Shown here: in pieces, positions 26,209 through 37,833 of the stretch
Layout of the letters: every line of letters begins with the position of its first letter
Numbering within the stretch: position 1 is the first letter of the stretch
Assembly (NCBI GenBank): GCA_022497155.1
Contig: MU385747.1
Location: 1 to 64,000 of the forward strand
Length of the DNA: 64,000 nucleotides
Source of the DNA: Whalleya microplaca
Taxonomy: Eukaryota > Ascomycota > Sordariomycetes > Xylariales > Xylariaceae
Direction of reading: 5' to 3'
Program-made: the position numbers and the translations under genes
Notes under the pieces: model-generated
The model's input: the letters and a program-made list of their open reading frames with translations, nothing else
What the model was told of the DNA's origin: nothing
Databases searched by the model: none

Positions 26209-29200
26209 TATTTTCTAATTTATTAATTTCTAAGCTGTGTTAAAATAAATTAAAATATTAAAAAAAACTTTAAAGTAACTTTTTAATAATCCGGAAATAC
26301 TGTTAGTGAGATATATAGAAGCATTAAATATTTAGGTCTATTAAATTTATACCCGCCTTAAGTAAATATATATAATATTAGAAGCGGTATTAAAAAATAA
26401 TTTAAAGAAATAACGACTAAAATAAGCGGCTTATAAATAAAAATTAAAAAAATAATAAAATAAATTATTATAACGTTAGGCGGTTTTAAAAATATAGCTA
26501 TAAAAAAATCTCGACTTATTAATTATATAAAACGTAAATATAATAAAAAGTACTTTTGCGTAAAACTCTCGGGATTTTTAAGGATTTTAAAAACAGCTAG
26601 TTTAAATAAAGGTAAATTTTTAGCCCGGAAACTTTTAGCTAAAAAACCTTTAAGTATTTTTAATATTTGTTTTAATAATTATTACAGCTCCGGTATTTAA
26701 ATATAAGTTATTACTATAACCCGAAAAGTTCGGGAATAAGCGTAGCCGCTATTCCGTATAAGAAATATTAATAAAATATAAGTTTTAAAAAAATACGGAA
26801 TTTATAAAAAGGGATTAAAATAAGTAATATAATATTTATAAGCGGCTTAAAAATAATATATAATATATAATAAAATTATATTATATTATAAAAAAACCTA
26901 ATAAAATATATAACTTAATATTTTTTTTTTAATATTTATTAAACGTTTATAAAAACCGTAATAAAGTTATTAAAACGGGGGGCGAATTATATAAATACCG
27001 CCAGTTTATTAATTAAATTTTTATATTTTTTTATACTAATTTCGAGTAATTATTAATAAAAATAAAAAATAATATATAAAATAATAAAGCGAAATTTATA
27101 TTTATCGAAAAAGTAATTAATAATAAATTTAAAAATACGTTAGTTTTAATAGCGTTATTAAATATTTATTAAGATTAGGTTTATTAAATAATAAATATTA
27201 TAGCTTAATTTAAAAAAATTGTTATTTTATTATAACAAGAATAGCTTAAAAAGCGGGATTGCGCCGGGTAAATTATCCTTTCTGGGCCTATTACCCCTTA
27301 TTTTTAGTCGCTTTAAAACTAATTATAAAAGTAATATATTAATAACCGGTATAATTACGCTAATAAAAAGCTAGCGGGCTAAATAAGTAATAAATAAAAA
27401 ACGAAACGTTCGAATAAAGCGTAAAAAATACTTACGATATAAAAAGAAAAGTTACCTATTTAAAAAATATACCTATTGTTTTATAAAACTATTTATTTGT
27501 ATTAAAGTTAACGTAATAATAAACTATAAATCTAAAAAAAATAAAGCTAAAAAAATACTACAAAAATAAAAAAATAAATAGCTCTTAAGTAAAATTGCGT
27601 TTAAAAGTTTAATATAATAGCAGAAAAAATTAATATAACCGAATAATTTATAAACGGGAAATTTTTTATAATTGATATATATTTAAATTAATAATTATAT
27701 ATAGAAATTTTTATAAATTTAAGATATAAATATTATATTATTATTAGCGAAAATATAATAAAACGTTTAAAATTATTATATATATTTATCCGGAAAAAAA
27801 TAGTAAAAAAAACTATTTATAAAAAGGGATTAAACGTTTCGGGTATAATTTGCGAGATAATTTATATAAAGGCTATTTTTAATAAATATAAATTAAAAAT
27901 ATTTATATATATTATATTAGGTTTAAATTATTTTATAATATTAAAAAAGTTTTAAATAAAACGTAACCGGGTAATATATATAATATATAAATATATATTA
28001 TATATAAAAGTTACCGGAAACTTAAAAATATAAAAAAAAATACTTTTTAAAAATTATAAATATCCGCGAAACTTAAAAAGCGCTTTATATTAGTATAATA
28101 TATTTTATAAAAAAAATAAAAAGAGCTCGGAAATAAAAAAAGCTAAAAAAACAAGTAATAATTTAATAAACGGCTATATTTATTATTATACTAGCGGATA
28201 TTAATAAAGTTTTAGCGTTTAAAAAAAAACTAACGTTTAAAAGAATTTCCTTTTTTAGTTAAAAGGCTAAAAGTAGTTATTTAAAAAAAAAAAAGGCAAA
28301 AATCTTCTGCCGTATTATATAAAAACCGATTATAAGATTAACTTAAACTGTAATAAAGCGGGTAGAAAATTATTTGCCTTTTAAAAGCTATTATATAATA
28401 TATCCCGGGAAAAATTATTAGCGTTATAAAAAATACTAATTAAATTATTAAATAAAAGGTATATTTATATAAATAATTTGTTTATAAAAGCCCTTATATT
28501 TTTTGTTTAAAAACCGAATAGCGGATTCCGTTTTTATTATAATTATAAAATATTAAATAATATTATTTAATAAAATCGGTACCCGCTTTTATTTATATAA
28601 AAAATATTTAAAACTTTTTCGGGAGTAAAATAGTTTTTTAAAATAAATATTAGGTTAGCTTTTTATAAAATTAAAATTAGGGAAAGAAATAAATAAAAAA
28701 CGGCTTTTTATATTTATTTTAAGCTATTTAAGTAGCTTATAACCCTTTTTAGCCTCATAAATATTCCCGTAACGTTTTAATATTATATAAACGGTACGTT
28801 AAAAAATACCTAAATATTTTTTATTTAATATATATAAATAATATATTAATTTATTTTTTTAAAATAAAAAAAATTATATCGATAAAATAAAAAAAATATT
28901 AAAATATTTAAAAATAGTAGGCTTAAGTTTAGATATAAATAAATATAAATTTGTAATAATTATTATAAAATACTTAAGATTTATTATCGAAATAAAAAAG
29001 GAGGTTTATATAAATCCGGTTAAAATGTAAGTAATTAAAAAATAAAAGCTTTTTAAAACGTTTAAAAAAGTTTATAGTTTTTTAAAATTTATAAATTTCT
29101 ACCGGGATTTTATTAAAAACTATATAGATTTTATTACCTTTTTATCGGCATTTATAAAAAAAGAAATACCGTTTCGATAGGGGCTTTCGGAAAATCTAAC

Positions 29201-31120
29201 GTTCGAGAATTTTAAATAAGCGTTTTTAAAAAAACCGGCTTTAATATAATAAAACCCCGAACGAAAAACAGTAGTCGAAATAAATTATTCGGGATAAGCT
29301 TATAAAAAATGCCTATTATAATATAATAAGCGAGGGATTTTATTATTTATAACTTATTACTTTAGGCGGTTAATCCCGGCAAAAATTAATTACGAAATTT
29401 ATAATAAAGTGTTACTAATAATTATAAACTATTTGCAAATATAAAATACGGAATTATAAAACGTAATTTTAATATTTATAATTTTATTTAATTATAAAAA
29501 TTTAAAATATTTTATAACTTTTAAAAGACTTTCCGAGCGATAAATATATTAGTTAAAAAAATTAATACGTTTTAATTTCCGATTGGAATTTCGCGTTAAA
29601 CGCTTAAATATTAAACCTAACGTTTTTTTACGGCATAAATAAAACCTGCTATAAAAAATATAAAATAAAAAATATAAAGGACGGAAATTTTAATTACTAT
29701 AAAAAAAATAGTTATTTTATATATAATTTAAGAGATATAAATAAACGGGAATTATTAAAATAAAATATATTTAGTTATACGGATAAAATATCCCGGAAAA
29801 TAAGGAAATTTTCGAATATAAAAATTTATAATTGTTATAAAATATAAAAGTAATAAAAAACCCGAGTTATACGTAAGTAATAAAAGCGATAGCTTAAAAA
29901 AACCGAGCGTTTTTTAAAAACTTAAATATAAAAATATCGTTATCGGAATATAATATTAATAATAAAAGTCGATTACATTTTTATAAACGTATTTAAATTT
30001 TTAATTAAAAACTATTCTGTACTATTTTAATATAAAATATTTATAATTTATATTTAATAAAATATCTGGAAAGGGAAAATATATTAGTAATATTTTCGAA
30101 AGTATTTTATTAGCTTAAAATATCGACGTTTATAAAACGTTTTTATAAAAATTACAATATTTATAGAAAAAAAACGGTATAGCGTAATTAAAAAAAAAGC
30201 TTTTAAAACTATTATTTATTCCGAATTAATTTTATAATAAACTATTTATTAATTTTATAACTAACTTATTAGCTATTTTTAAATAAAACCTTACTTTTAT
30301 AATAGTAATTTTTAATCGATTAAAAAAATAAGTTATATTAGAGGTTATAATTTCGATAGAGGCAAAAATATATGCCGAACGGTTTATAAATTATTATTAA
30401 AAATATTATAGTTTTCCTTATATTATAATTAGTAATAAAAGATTTAATTAAATAAAGCAGTTTTAAAAACGGCTTTATTTATTAGTAAAGATTAAATAGC
30501 GTTTATTAATTACGTTTTACCCGAAAACCGATAGAACTATTAAACGAGCGAACTAAAAAATATTAATATATTTTCGAATATTTATATTATATATTTAATT
30601 TAAATAAAACTTATTATTACCGGAAGTAATACTTATAATTAATAACCGAAATATTATAATAATAAGGCTAAGTCTTTTTTTTATACTTTATAAATATTAT
30701 ATAAAACTTATTTTAATAATAGAATATATTTTAAAATTTATTTCCGAATCGCGCGTACGGGCAAAAGTTTTTATCTAATATTTAAAAAAAGCGATAAAAT
30801 TTATATAAGCTATAATAATAATTACGTAATAATAATAAAAAAACGTAACTAATAAGCGGCGATTTTTTATAAAGTAATTCTAAATAAAAAATAAGGTATA
30901 ATTAACGCTTAAAAATATTTTTAGATTTTAATTTTTATAAAAGCTAGCATAATTATATATTAAATATAAAATAACGCGCGTTATTAATTTTTAAGTTATA
31001 AAATTAAATATATCGAAAGAAATATATAACCGGTTTTATATTAAGTTTATTTATTACGTAAAAAATAATCCCCTACTTTTTTAAAAAAACGAAAATATAT
31101 AACCTCCCTTTATAATTAGT
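26209..31120 (+). pseudogene. Element B gag-pol remnant
   Basis: The gag and protease part (about 26,300-28,000) is inferred from position. Reverse transcriptase is clear: Y-I-N-N-I-L-I-Y at 28831 onward, followed by a leucine- and lysine-rich stretch and the block preceding RNase H (F-Y-R-D-F-I-K-N-Y at about 29,100). RNase H is at about 29,270-29,530. Integrase is at about 29,700-30,850, and a C-terminal part ends near 31,120. The catalytic Asp pair of the reverse transcriptase reads Asn-Asn, the G-to-A change expected of RIP. Confidence 0.84.
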
Positions 31121-33308
31121 AAAAAAAAAAAAAGAAAAAAAAATAACAAATAAAAAAAATTATTTAAATAATTATTAAATAAAAAAAGCAAAAAAAAACT
31201 AAATAAGTATTAATAAAATAAATAAATTATATAGCTTTAATATAAAAACCGCTCGAAAACTTAAGAAATACCGAAACAGTAAACTATTTTAAAAAAAATT
31301 ATAATAATATAAAAACAAATAATAAACTTAAAAAAATTAATATAAAAAAAAGGGCAAAAGTTACGCTCGCGCGGTAATTATATAACTAATAAAATACTAA
31401 TAAGGTATAAAAATAAAAAAATATAAATAAAATAAAAAAATATTATAGGAAATTATAAATTTTTTATTATTATAAATAACGTAAACGTTATTCCCGAGTA
31501 AATAATAAATAACCCTTTTTTATTTATATAATTTTTTTAGCAAACTAATAATTAAAATTATTATAAAACTAACCGAGAAATATAATAAATTTAATCGAGC
31601 GATATATTTATATTAGCCGGAAGTTAATAATTTAGCTCGTTTTTTTTATTATTTTCTTTTTTTTTATTTATATTTATTACTTTTTTTTTTTACTTTTATA
31701 AAAAAAAGTTTAAGAAAATAGCTATAATTATAGCAAAAAATATTAACGGGGGTAAAAAAAACGCGTAAGCGAGAGTTACGTAAGTTATACTTAAGCGAAA
31801 AATTTATAATAATAATAAAAGCGGGCGGGATAAGCCGAAAAAAAGAACTAAAAACGGAAGCACGCGTATAAATGGCAAGCCCGGCATTATTTATTATAAA
31901 GCGTATAATAGCTATAATATCGCTAATATTATTAACGATATATTTGAGCGAGCGAGCGATTTCCTTAAATATAGCTATAAATTATTTTTATATAGCGTAT
32001 AAACTAAAAAAAATTACGGAAAAATAAAATAAAAACTTATATATTACTTTTATTACTATTAAATTTCGGCCCGGCTTAAAGTTATAACGCTTATTTTAGT
32101 ACGTTCGAAATATATAACGGCGTTAATAACGCATTATACTTACGTTCCGGCTAATTTTTAAATAGTAATAAAAACTAAATAAAAAAATAAATAATAGAAA
32201 TATTATAAAAAAGCGGGAAAATAAATAACTTATTAAAATTTAAACTATTATAAGTTTAATAAACTTTTATTAAAGCAATAGCGAAAAAGCAAATTTTAAT
32301 ACCCGTAAGTAATTATAAAACGGGATTGAAAAGTAATACTCGAATAAAAAAAGCGAGAGGTAATTTATAATAAAACAATTATAACCTTTAGTATATTTTA
32401 TATACTGTATATTATAAATAATTAAATATAATTAATATTATATTTAAAATACTTTAAAACTAAAAAAAAAAGAAAAAACTTATAAATTTAGTCGGAGTAA
32501 AAAGCGGAAGGGTTTCTAGCTATACGGCCGATATAAAGGCAGTATAAAATACGACGCATAAAAAGAAAAAAAGCCGTAAAAATAGCGCGAACGGGCGGCT
32601 TATTAAAGGCGGCAAAGCCGGAAAGGGAATAAAATAAAAATATAACAGCAGCGGCGAAAGCAAAAATAGGCGAAAATAGCGGTAAAAAAAAAGACGCGTT
32701 ACGGAAATATTACGGGAAAATATATTAGTAACTTAAATAAAAAAATAAAAGAATTAAAAAATTAAAAAATTAAAAAATTAAAAAATTAAAAAATTAAAAA
32801 ATAGAAAAATAAAATAAATAATTAAAAAATAAGTCTTTACTTATAAATAGCCTAAAAAAAAGGGAAAAAAAAGAAATTTCGAAAAAAAGGCTTAAAATAT
32901 TTAAGTAACCTTAAAAAAAATCAATCGCATAATTAATTATAAAAACTAATTATATATTACGCTAATTACGCGCGTAAATTAATTAAAAACGGGAATCGAT
33001 TTATTAATTTAAAAATAAATTTAACTATTAAATAAAAAATTAATTAAAAGCAAAAATCGAGCTTTAATTTTACGCGCGTTTATTTTATACTCGATTAACT
33101 AATAATAACGTAAAATTAAAAACCTTTATAATAAAAGAATTTTTTTATAAAAATACCTTTTTATTACTTCCTAAACCGGCTTTAATTAATAATAAAATAA
33201 ATAATTAATAGCTAAAAAAGCCGATAATTAATAAAAATCTATATATATTTTATATTCGGGTATAAAAAAAGCGATATAATCGCGCAAAAAAAATAAAGGG
33301 GGAAATAA
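31121..33308 (+). other. Element B: long spacer between integrase and 3' LTR
   Basis: About 2.2 kb found in the same place in element A (inverted, about 2950-5150). The first part translates to a Lys/Asn-rich, coiled-coil-like string with stops, and a basic stretch occurs near 32,560-32,700. It may once have held an additional reading frame or long 3' untranslated sequence; I do not recognise it. An AAAAAATT octamer array lies at 32752-32803. Confidence 0.6.
32752..32803. repeat. AAAAAATT octamer minisatellite in element B
   Basis: About six tandem units, the inverse of the array at 3460-3499. Confidence 0.8.
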
Positions 33309-33499
33309 TATAATAGGCTATACTATAATAAGAAATATCAGCGATTATAAGCCGATATAATAATATAACTCTCGAGAGCTAGTATAAATGCTCTTAAGCT
33401 ATACCGATATACCTTTTTGATTTTCTTTTCTTCTTTAGTTAGAAAAAAAACACTTATTTAGCATTATAAAATTACATTTTAACATAACGGCCTTTTATA
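33309..33499 (+). repeat. 3' LTR of element B
   Basis: 191 bp; begins TATAATAGGCTATACTATAA (RIP-altered TGTAATGGG) and ends CCTTTTATA, followed by the target duplication TAAAA. Confidence 0.88.
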
Positions 33500-34137
33500 T
33501 AAAAACACTTTACTTATTTTATATTATTAATTCTTACATTTTATATATTTATTACTAAAGCTTTTAGCGCTATTAGTTTTAAATAACCTAACTAAATATG
33601 CTATAAAGCTTTAAAAAAATTTTCGGGCGCGCGAGATTTTTAAAAAGTCTTTACGGCTTATTTCTCTTTATTACAAAAAAAGCTAATATTCCTATTACGC
33701 TTTATTTAATTTTCTTAAATAAAATAGTACTAATTATTATAAACTTGTTATAATATAAAAAAGCTCGTTATATTTAATAAAAACTAAATTATATTTTCGA
33801 AAAAGCTTTTTAAATATAACGTTATAATCTATAATACCGTACCGTAATAAACAATCGAATTTATAATACTAGATCCTTATATTTTTTAAACAAACTTCCG
33901 AAATAATATTTATATAAAATCCCTTAATAAATACTATATTAATAAGCTTAAAATCTTAAAACTCTTTTCTTCCCTTAACTTAAAAAATCTTAAAGAAAAT
34001 TCTTTTGTTTCGTCTAGTAATAAGGAAGCTCGAAATGCCTATTTCTATTACTTTATTATCTTAAATAAGTCGGAAACTTTTTAAAACTATTAATGCCGCG
34101 CTATTAACTAAATAAAAAGCTTTATAATTATCGATAA
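33500..34137. other. RIP-degraded sequence, possibly a coding remnant
   Basis: AT-rich. One plus-strand frame near 33,580-34,100 reads for long stretches with only RIP-type stops and contains a patch around S-S-S-N-K-E-A-R-N-A-Y, loosely like non-LTR retrotransposon proteins. The similarity is too weak to assign. Confidence 0.35.
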
Positions 34138-34364
34138 TGTTATGGGGCTAGTGTGCCGTGGCATATATATATTGCTTGACTTTTTCTTTTACTCTTAGAT
34201 AAAACATACATAGCTCTAACAGCCTTGTCGCCGATAATAGACATACCTCTCCTTTCGATTAATCGCCGTTATAAGTGACTCTTTTGCTTCGCCGCCTTGA
34301 TTACCTCCGATCAGTTAAGCCATGAAGTGGCACCTCCTTTACCCTGACACCCTGTCCCAAGACA
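34138..34364 (+). repeat. LTR (227 bp), second LTR subfamily, plus orientation
   Basis: Begins TGTTATGGGGCTAGTGTGCC and ends CCTGTCCCAAGACA. It is the inverse of 19251-19477. It is less RIP-mutated than its neighbours and no internal sequence is recognisable on either side, so it is probably a solo LTR. No clear target duplication. Confidence 0.8.
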
Positions 34365-36046
34365 ATAATAATATATTCCGAGAGTAAATATTTTTCGAAT
34401 TTTATTATAATATAAAAGCCCGGTAATTCTTTAAGTTTAAAATCCTTAATAAAATCGATCACTATTTCTATAAAGCGGTTAAAAACTATTAAATTTTAAG
34501 ATCTTTTTTTAAGCTTTTAACCCTTTCGATTACTTTTATTTCGTAAGCCTTATTTTACTTATTATCCTTAAAAATAAATCCTATTTGCTAGATTTTTTTA
34601 TTTAAAAAGCTTAAAACGCTCCTTAATCTCGGCTATATAAAACTTCTTTAAGATATTAATAATTTTATCGCTTTTTTTAATAATAACATATTATAAAATC
34701 GCGTATAATTTAAATATTTAACGGTATAAACGCTTTTTAACTAATAAATAAAGATATAATTACCTATTTTAAATTCCGGAATTATTATTAGGTTTATTTA
34801 AAAATTTACTATCGGTAAATCTTTATTTAAGGTTTAAATTATTAGGCTGTTTTCCAAACGTAATAAAAAGGCCTAAAACTTTATTTCGAGCCTTTAGCTA
34901 ATTTTTATATAATAAAATTCCGAACTAATCTTTATATTAAGCTAATATAATTAATCGATTCCTTAAATAATTATTTCTAATTATATTACCGAGCTTTTTT
35001 ATTACCTAATTAAGGGCTAAACGAGCTTTTACTATATTAAGGAAATTTTTAACCGCTAGTATTCCGTTAACTTTAAAAAACTTATAAGCTTAAGCGTTTA
35101 TAAAAGCTCGATATTATTTCGCGTATTATTTATTAGGCTTAACCGAGCTTTTTTTAGCCCTAATTAATATTTATCGATAAATTTTTAATACTATAATTCG
35201 AGTGTTTATTATCGAAAGTATTAAAAAGCTTTTTAAGGCTTTAATAATATTTTAAACCGTAATTATTTTTTTAAAGCTTATAGTTATCGCTAAAGCTTTT
35301 AAATTAAAATGAACTATTTTAAATACCCAATTCCAAATTATATTATAACGCCTATAATTGTTATTCTAATTAATAGCGGTAACGCTATAAACTTTTGCCT
35401 AATTTTTAAAACTTTTTATCACCTTTTTATCGGTAGGCTCGGAAAGCTTTTTTAGGGCCTATAAACAGCTTAATTCTAACAAAGCTTACTATTTTTACAG
35501 GCTTTTGTTATAAGGTCGGAAGATTTTTATAACCTTTATAGCCCTAACTTCTTTAAACGTAAGTACTGCTAAAGGGAGAACGTAAGATTTATTACAATCG
35601 GGAACGTTTAGATTAACTAAATGCTATATTTTACAAATTTTATAGTTAGCCTTTAATTAAATATATCACTTAAGCCAGCTATAACTGTCCTTAAAAAACG
35701 TAATAACAAAAATTAAATCGGTTATTAAAAATATAATATTAAGCTTATTTATAGTTCGAAAAGCTATTATAAAAAGAAAAAAAATATAAAAAATAAAATA
35801 ATTTAATTTTAATAAGTAATTATTAAAAAGTACCGGCCTTAAGCGTTAATCGGGCTTATAACTATTATAGTTATAATATATATAAAGATTATTTAAGTGC
35901 TGCCGTAATTACTCTAATTAAAATTATATAAAAATCTAAAATCCAAAAGATCTTCTAGTTATAAAAAATCTCTTTTAAGCCTATGGATCTCGGAGCAATA
36001 TTACTCCGAGATCTATAGGCTTAAAGGAGATCTTTAATACCTATAT
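34365..36046. other. Unidentified RIP-degraded sequence at the right edge of the block
   Basis: AT-rich and without supported coding frames. It contains the 60-bp palindrome at 35970-36029. CA and TG dinucleotides reappear from about 36,080. Confidence 0.5.
35970..36029. repeat. 60-bp near-perfect palindrome
   Basis: Two 30-base arms meet with no spacer at 35999/36000. The arms differ at three positions, all C/T or G/A. The core is AGCCTATGGATCTCGGAG against its inverse. It could form a long hairpin, or be the remains of a fold-back transposon end. It sits at the junction between the AT-rich block and normal DNA. Confidence 0.85.
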
Positions 36047-36295
36047 TATCGTGACAATAAAATATAGCTAACTAGTATTTATCCTATTAGAATAAAGCTA
36101 AAAGACCGGATTAGGTCGATGGGTAACAGTGTCAATATAGGACAAAGTAATGAGGAGTATAGTGACTTGATAGTGCAAGGTAAAGCTATAGGAAGGTGGC
36201 GGAGCCATCTGATATATATACATGTATAGGCGGATCAGCCATACGTAGGCCCGTACCACCCTCAGCCCTATAGGGCGTATCGTAACAGACAGGAG
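36047..36295 (+). repeat. Short dispersed repeat, copy 1
   Basis: Starts with TATTATCGTGACA and contains a core (about 36,138-36,255) shared with two other places: GTAATGAGGAG, GCAAGGTAAAGCTATA, then AGCCATACGTAGGCCCG. The related copies are at 40690-40835 and 61776-62030. Too short to encode a protein; probably a MITE or SINE-like element. Confidence 0.7.
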
Positions 36296-37071
36296 CTTCA
36301 TCTGCAATGGGTTGGGAAATAGCATCCTGATATCTACCTATTCACTTTCAATCCTATCCAGGCTGCCAGGCTTGGAGTTGTCAGATAACAAAATGATCGA
36401 AGCCAGTAGAGAGCATACTTACGCTGCAGATGACATTCAACCGTTGCCACTTTGCATGAACGAGATCAAATAGTTAGCCCGTATTTTATTTGAAAAAGAT
36501 CTAGCTTAAATATTCTGTAATTATTAGGCTACGTATTGACCAATATTGGTGATACCACAAGCTTCAGGTGCTTGCAGGTCATAAAACAATCCTCAAATAT
36601 GTATGTAGTATGTAGCAAAGCTTTCCAAGAATATAAGCCCTTGTCTAGCATACAAATCAAGACAGGGGTGTGATTCCTACCTTAAAGAGTAATTTGTACC
36701 CTGGTTTGGACCGATATTCAAGGGGGCCTTACACGTCGGTTGTGGCCCAGCTACAATAATCCTACCAATAGGTATAGGTTGAATTGCCAAGAGCAAGAAG
36801 TCTAGACTATGGTGGATGTTTTGATAATGTTTGCCTTGGCTACCCAATGAAACGTATGATGCCCACGCTGCCGCCTACATGACCTGAATATTTTCTTTTC
36901 CTAATATAACTATAGAACTTTTCTCGTCCTCAATTGTCCTCGTATTTTTTCCATCACTCTTTTGGAAACGTCACTGTTGAGACAAGTTCTTGAAACAAGC
37001 CTGCCAGCTGTCAGCCCCAGTAAGGGCCCTACCAATTCTCCGCAGGTATTCCGTCAAAGCGGCCAAAAAGC
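36296..37071. other. Intergenic region upstream of the Cys-rich gene
   Basis: Normal composition. No open frame of note. A possible small intron (donor GTAAGG at about 37,020, acceptor CGCAG at about 37,045) could lie in the 5' leader of the next gene, but nothing decides this. Confidence 0.5.
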
Positions 37072-37833
37072 ATGGCATCAATCACAACGACGATTCCTAC
37101 CGGCCTGATAAAGCGATGGTGTCTAGGCTCCTTAGAATCCTTCGACGGCGAGCGCTATGAATGCGCGAACAAGACTTTGGGGACCAAAGAATCCGATTTC
37201 CAGACCTTCTGCTGCAACGGTGAGATCCTTAATGTCGAGAAGAGCATCTGGATACCTGGAGGATGGGGCAACGACTCCTCAATGAACCTATCAGACATGG
37301 TTTGCTGTGGGCTTGGGGGACACCAAGCAGGAGGCCTGCACCCGCTGCCCACAGCATACACGGAGTGTTCAGAGGGATCACCGACACCGTTGGCAAGCCT
37401 GGCTTGTACAAATACTGAGAATGCGGTCCCATTTCTAGTTACGTATACCAGCGCAAGCTTCGGTGATAACACGGTGGGGGATTACGTACCTACCGAGACG
37501 CCGAGTTGTTTCTGGGCGTACAAAGTTGATGTTGCAATGGAGACTATCACCTTGCCGGTACCTGATATCACAACATTGCCGCCTGCTACAACGGACGTGT
37601 TTGGGCTTCCCATCACAACAACGAGGCCGAGTAGATCGGACAGTGGGATTACTAGTTCAAGGTCTAGCGCCAGTCCCGGAACTACAATCTTTTCGGGAAC
37701 AGTACCAGAGAGGAGCAGCGGGATATCCAGCGTGTCAACACTGACATCTTCAAGTATCGCCACAGCCCACGCGGGTATACAGAAAGGGCTTATGTGTATT
37801 TGTTTAGGTCTTGTAGCCCTAAGCCTCTTTTAA
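37072..37833 (+). CDS. Cys-rich, Ser/Thr-rich protein with hydrophobic C-terminus (possible GPI-anchored surface protein)
   Basis: 253 residues, single exon, ATG in a good context (AAAAAGC before ATGG). The N-terminal half is Cys-rich: Cys17, Cys31, a Cys47-Cys48 pair and a Cys78-Cys79 pair, with several Asn-x-Ser/Thr sites. Residues about 160-230 are dominated by Ser, Thr and Pro, as in the stalk of fungal wall proteins. The last 20 residues are hydrophobic (G-L-M-C-I-C-L-G-L-V-A-L-S-L-F), which fits a GPI-attachment signal or a tail anchor. A clear N-terminal signal peptide is not visible, so either the true start lies in an upstream exon or export is unconventional. The antisense strand is also open for up to 105 codons, but the Cys spacing and tail support this strand. 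The protein is not assigned to a named family and its function is unknown. Confidence 0.72.
   Translation: MASITTTIPTGLIKRWCLGSLESFDGERYECANKTLGTKESDFQTFCCNGEILNVEKSIWIPGGWGNDSSMNLSDMVCCGLGGHQAGGLHPLPTAYTECSEGSPTPLASLACTNTENAVPFLVTYTSASFGDNTVGDYVPTETPSCFWAYKVDVAMETITLPVPDITTLPPATTDVFGLPITTTRPSRSDSGITSSRSSASPGTTIFSGTVPERSSGISSVSTLTSSSIATAHAGIQKGLMCICLGLVALSLF

Larger units (their letters stand above)
26020..33499 (+). mobile_element. Ty3/gypsy LTR retrotransposon, element B, full length
   Basis: LTRs at 26020-26208 and 33309-33499 bound a 7,480-bp element flanked by a perfect 5-bp target duplication, TAAAA (26015-26019 and 33500-33504). Plus-strand translation shows reverse transcriptase, RNase H and integrase in gypsy order. 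A purine tract (GGGGGGAAATAA) precedes the 3' LTR. It is the same family as element A, in the opposite orientation. About 2.2 kb between integrase and the 3' LTR has no assigned function. All frames are closed by RIP-type stops. Confidence 0.92.
1..36080. other. AT-rich RIP-mutated heterochromatin-like block
   Basis: This block contains almost no open reading frame above 80 codons on either strand. CA and TG dinucleotides are nearly missing while CG remains common; for example 14041-14100 has four CG but no CA and no TG. That pattern is expected of RIP, which turns CpA into TpA (TpG into TpA on the other strand), rather than of methyl-CpG decay. The recognisable content is nested LTR retrotransposons. 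The right edge is sharp, near 36,050-36,100. By analogy with other fungi it could be pericentromeric, subtelomeric or an internal AT-rich isochore; the window does not decide which. Confidence 0.93.

Noticed and set aside
33580..34110. Possible non-LTR (LINE) protein remnant
   Set aside because: Only one short patch resembles such proteins and no reverse-transcriptase motif could be found on either side.
37155..37472. Antisense 105-codon frame across the Cys-rich gene
   Set aside because: Shadow of the sense gene; the sense protein has coherent Cys spacing, a Ser/Thr stalk and a tail.
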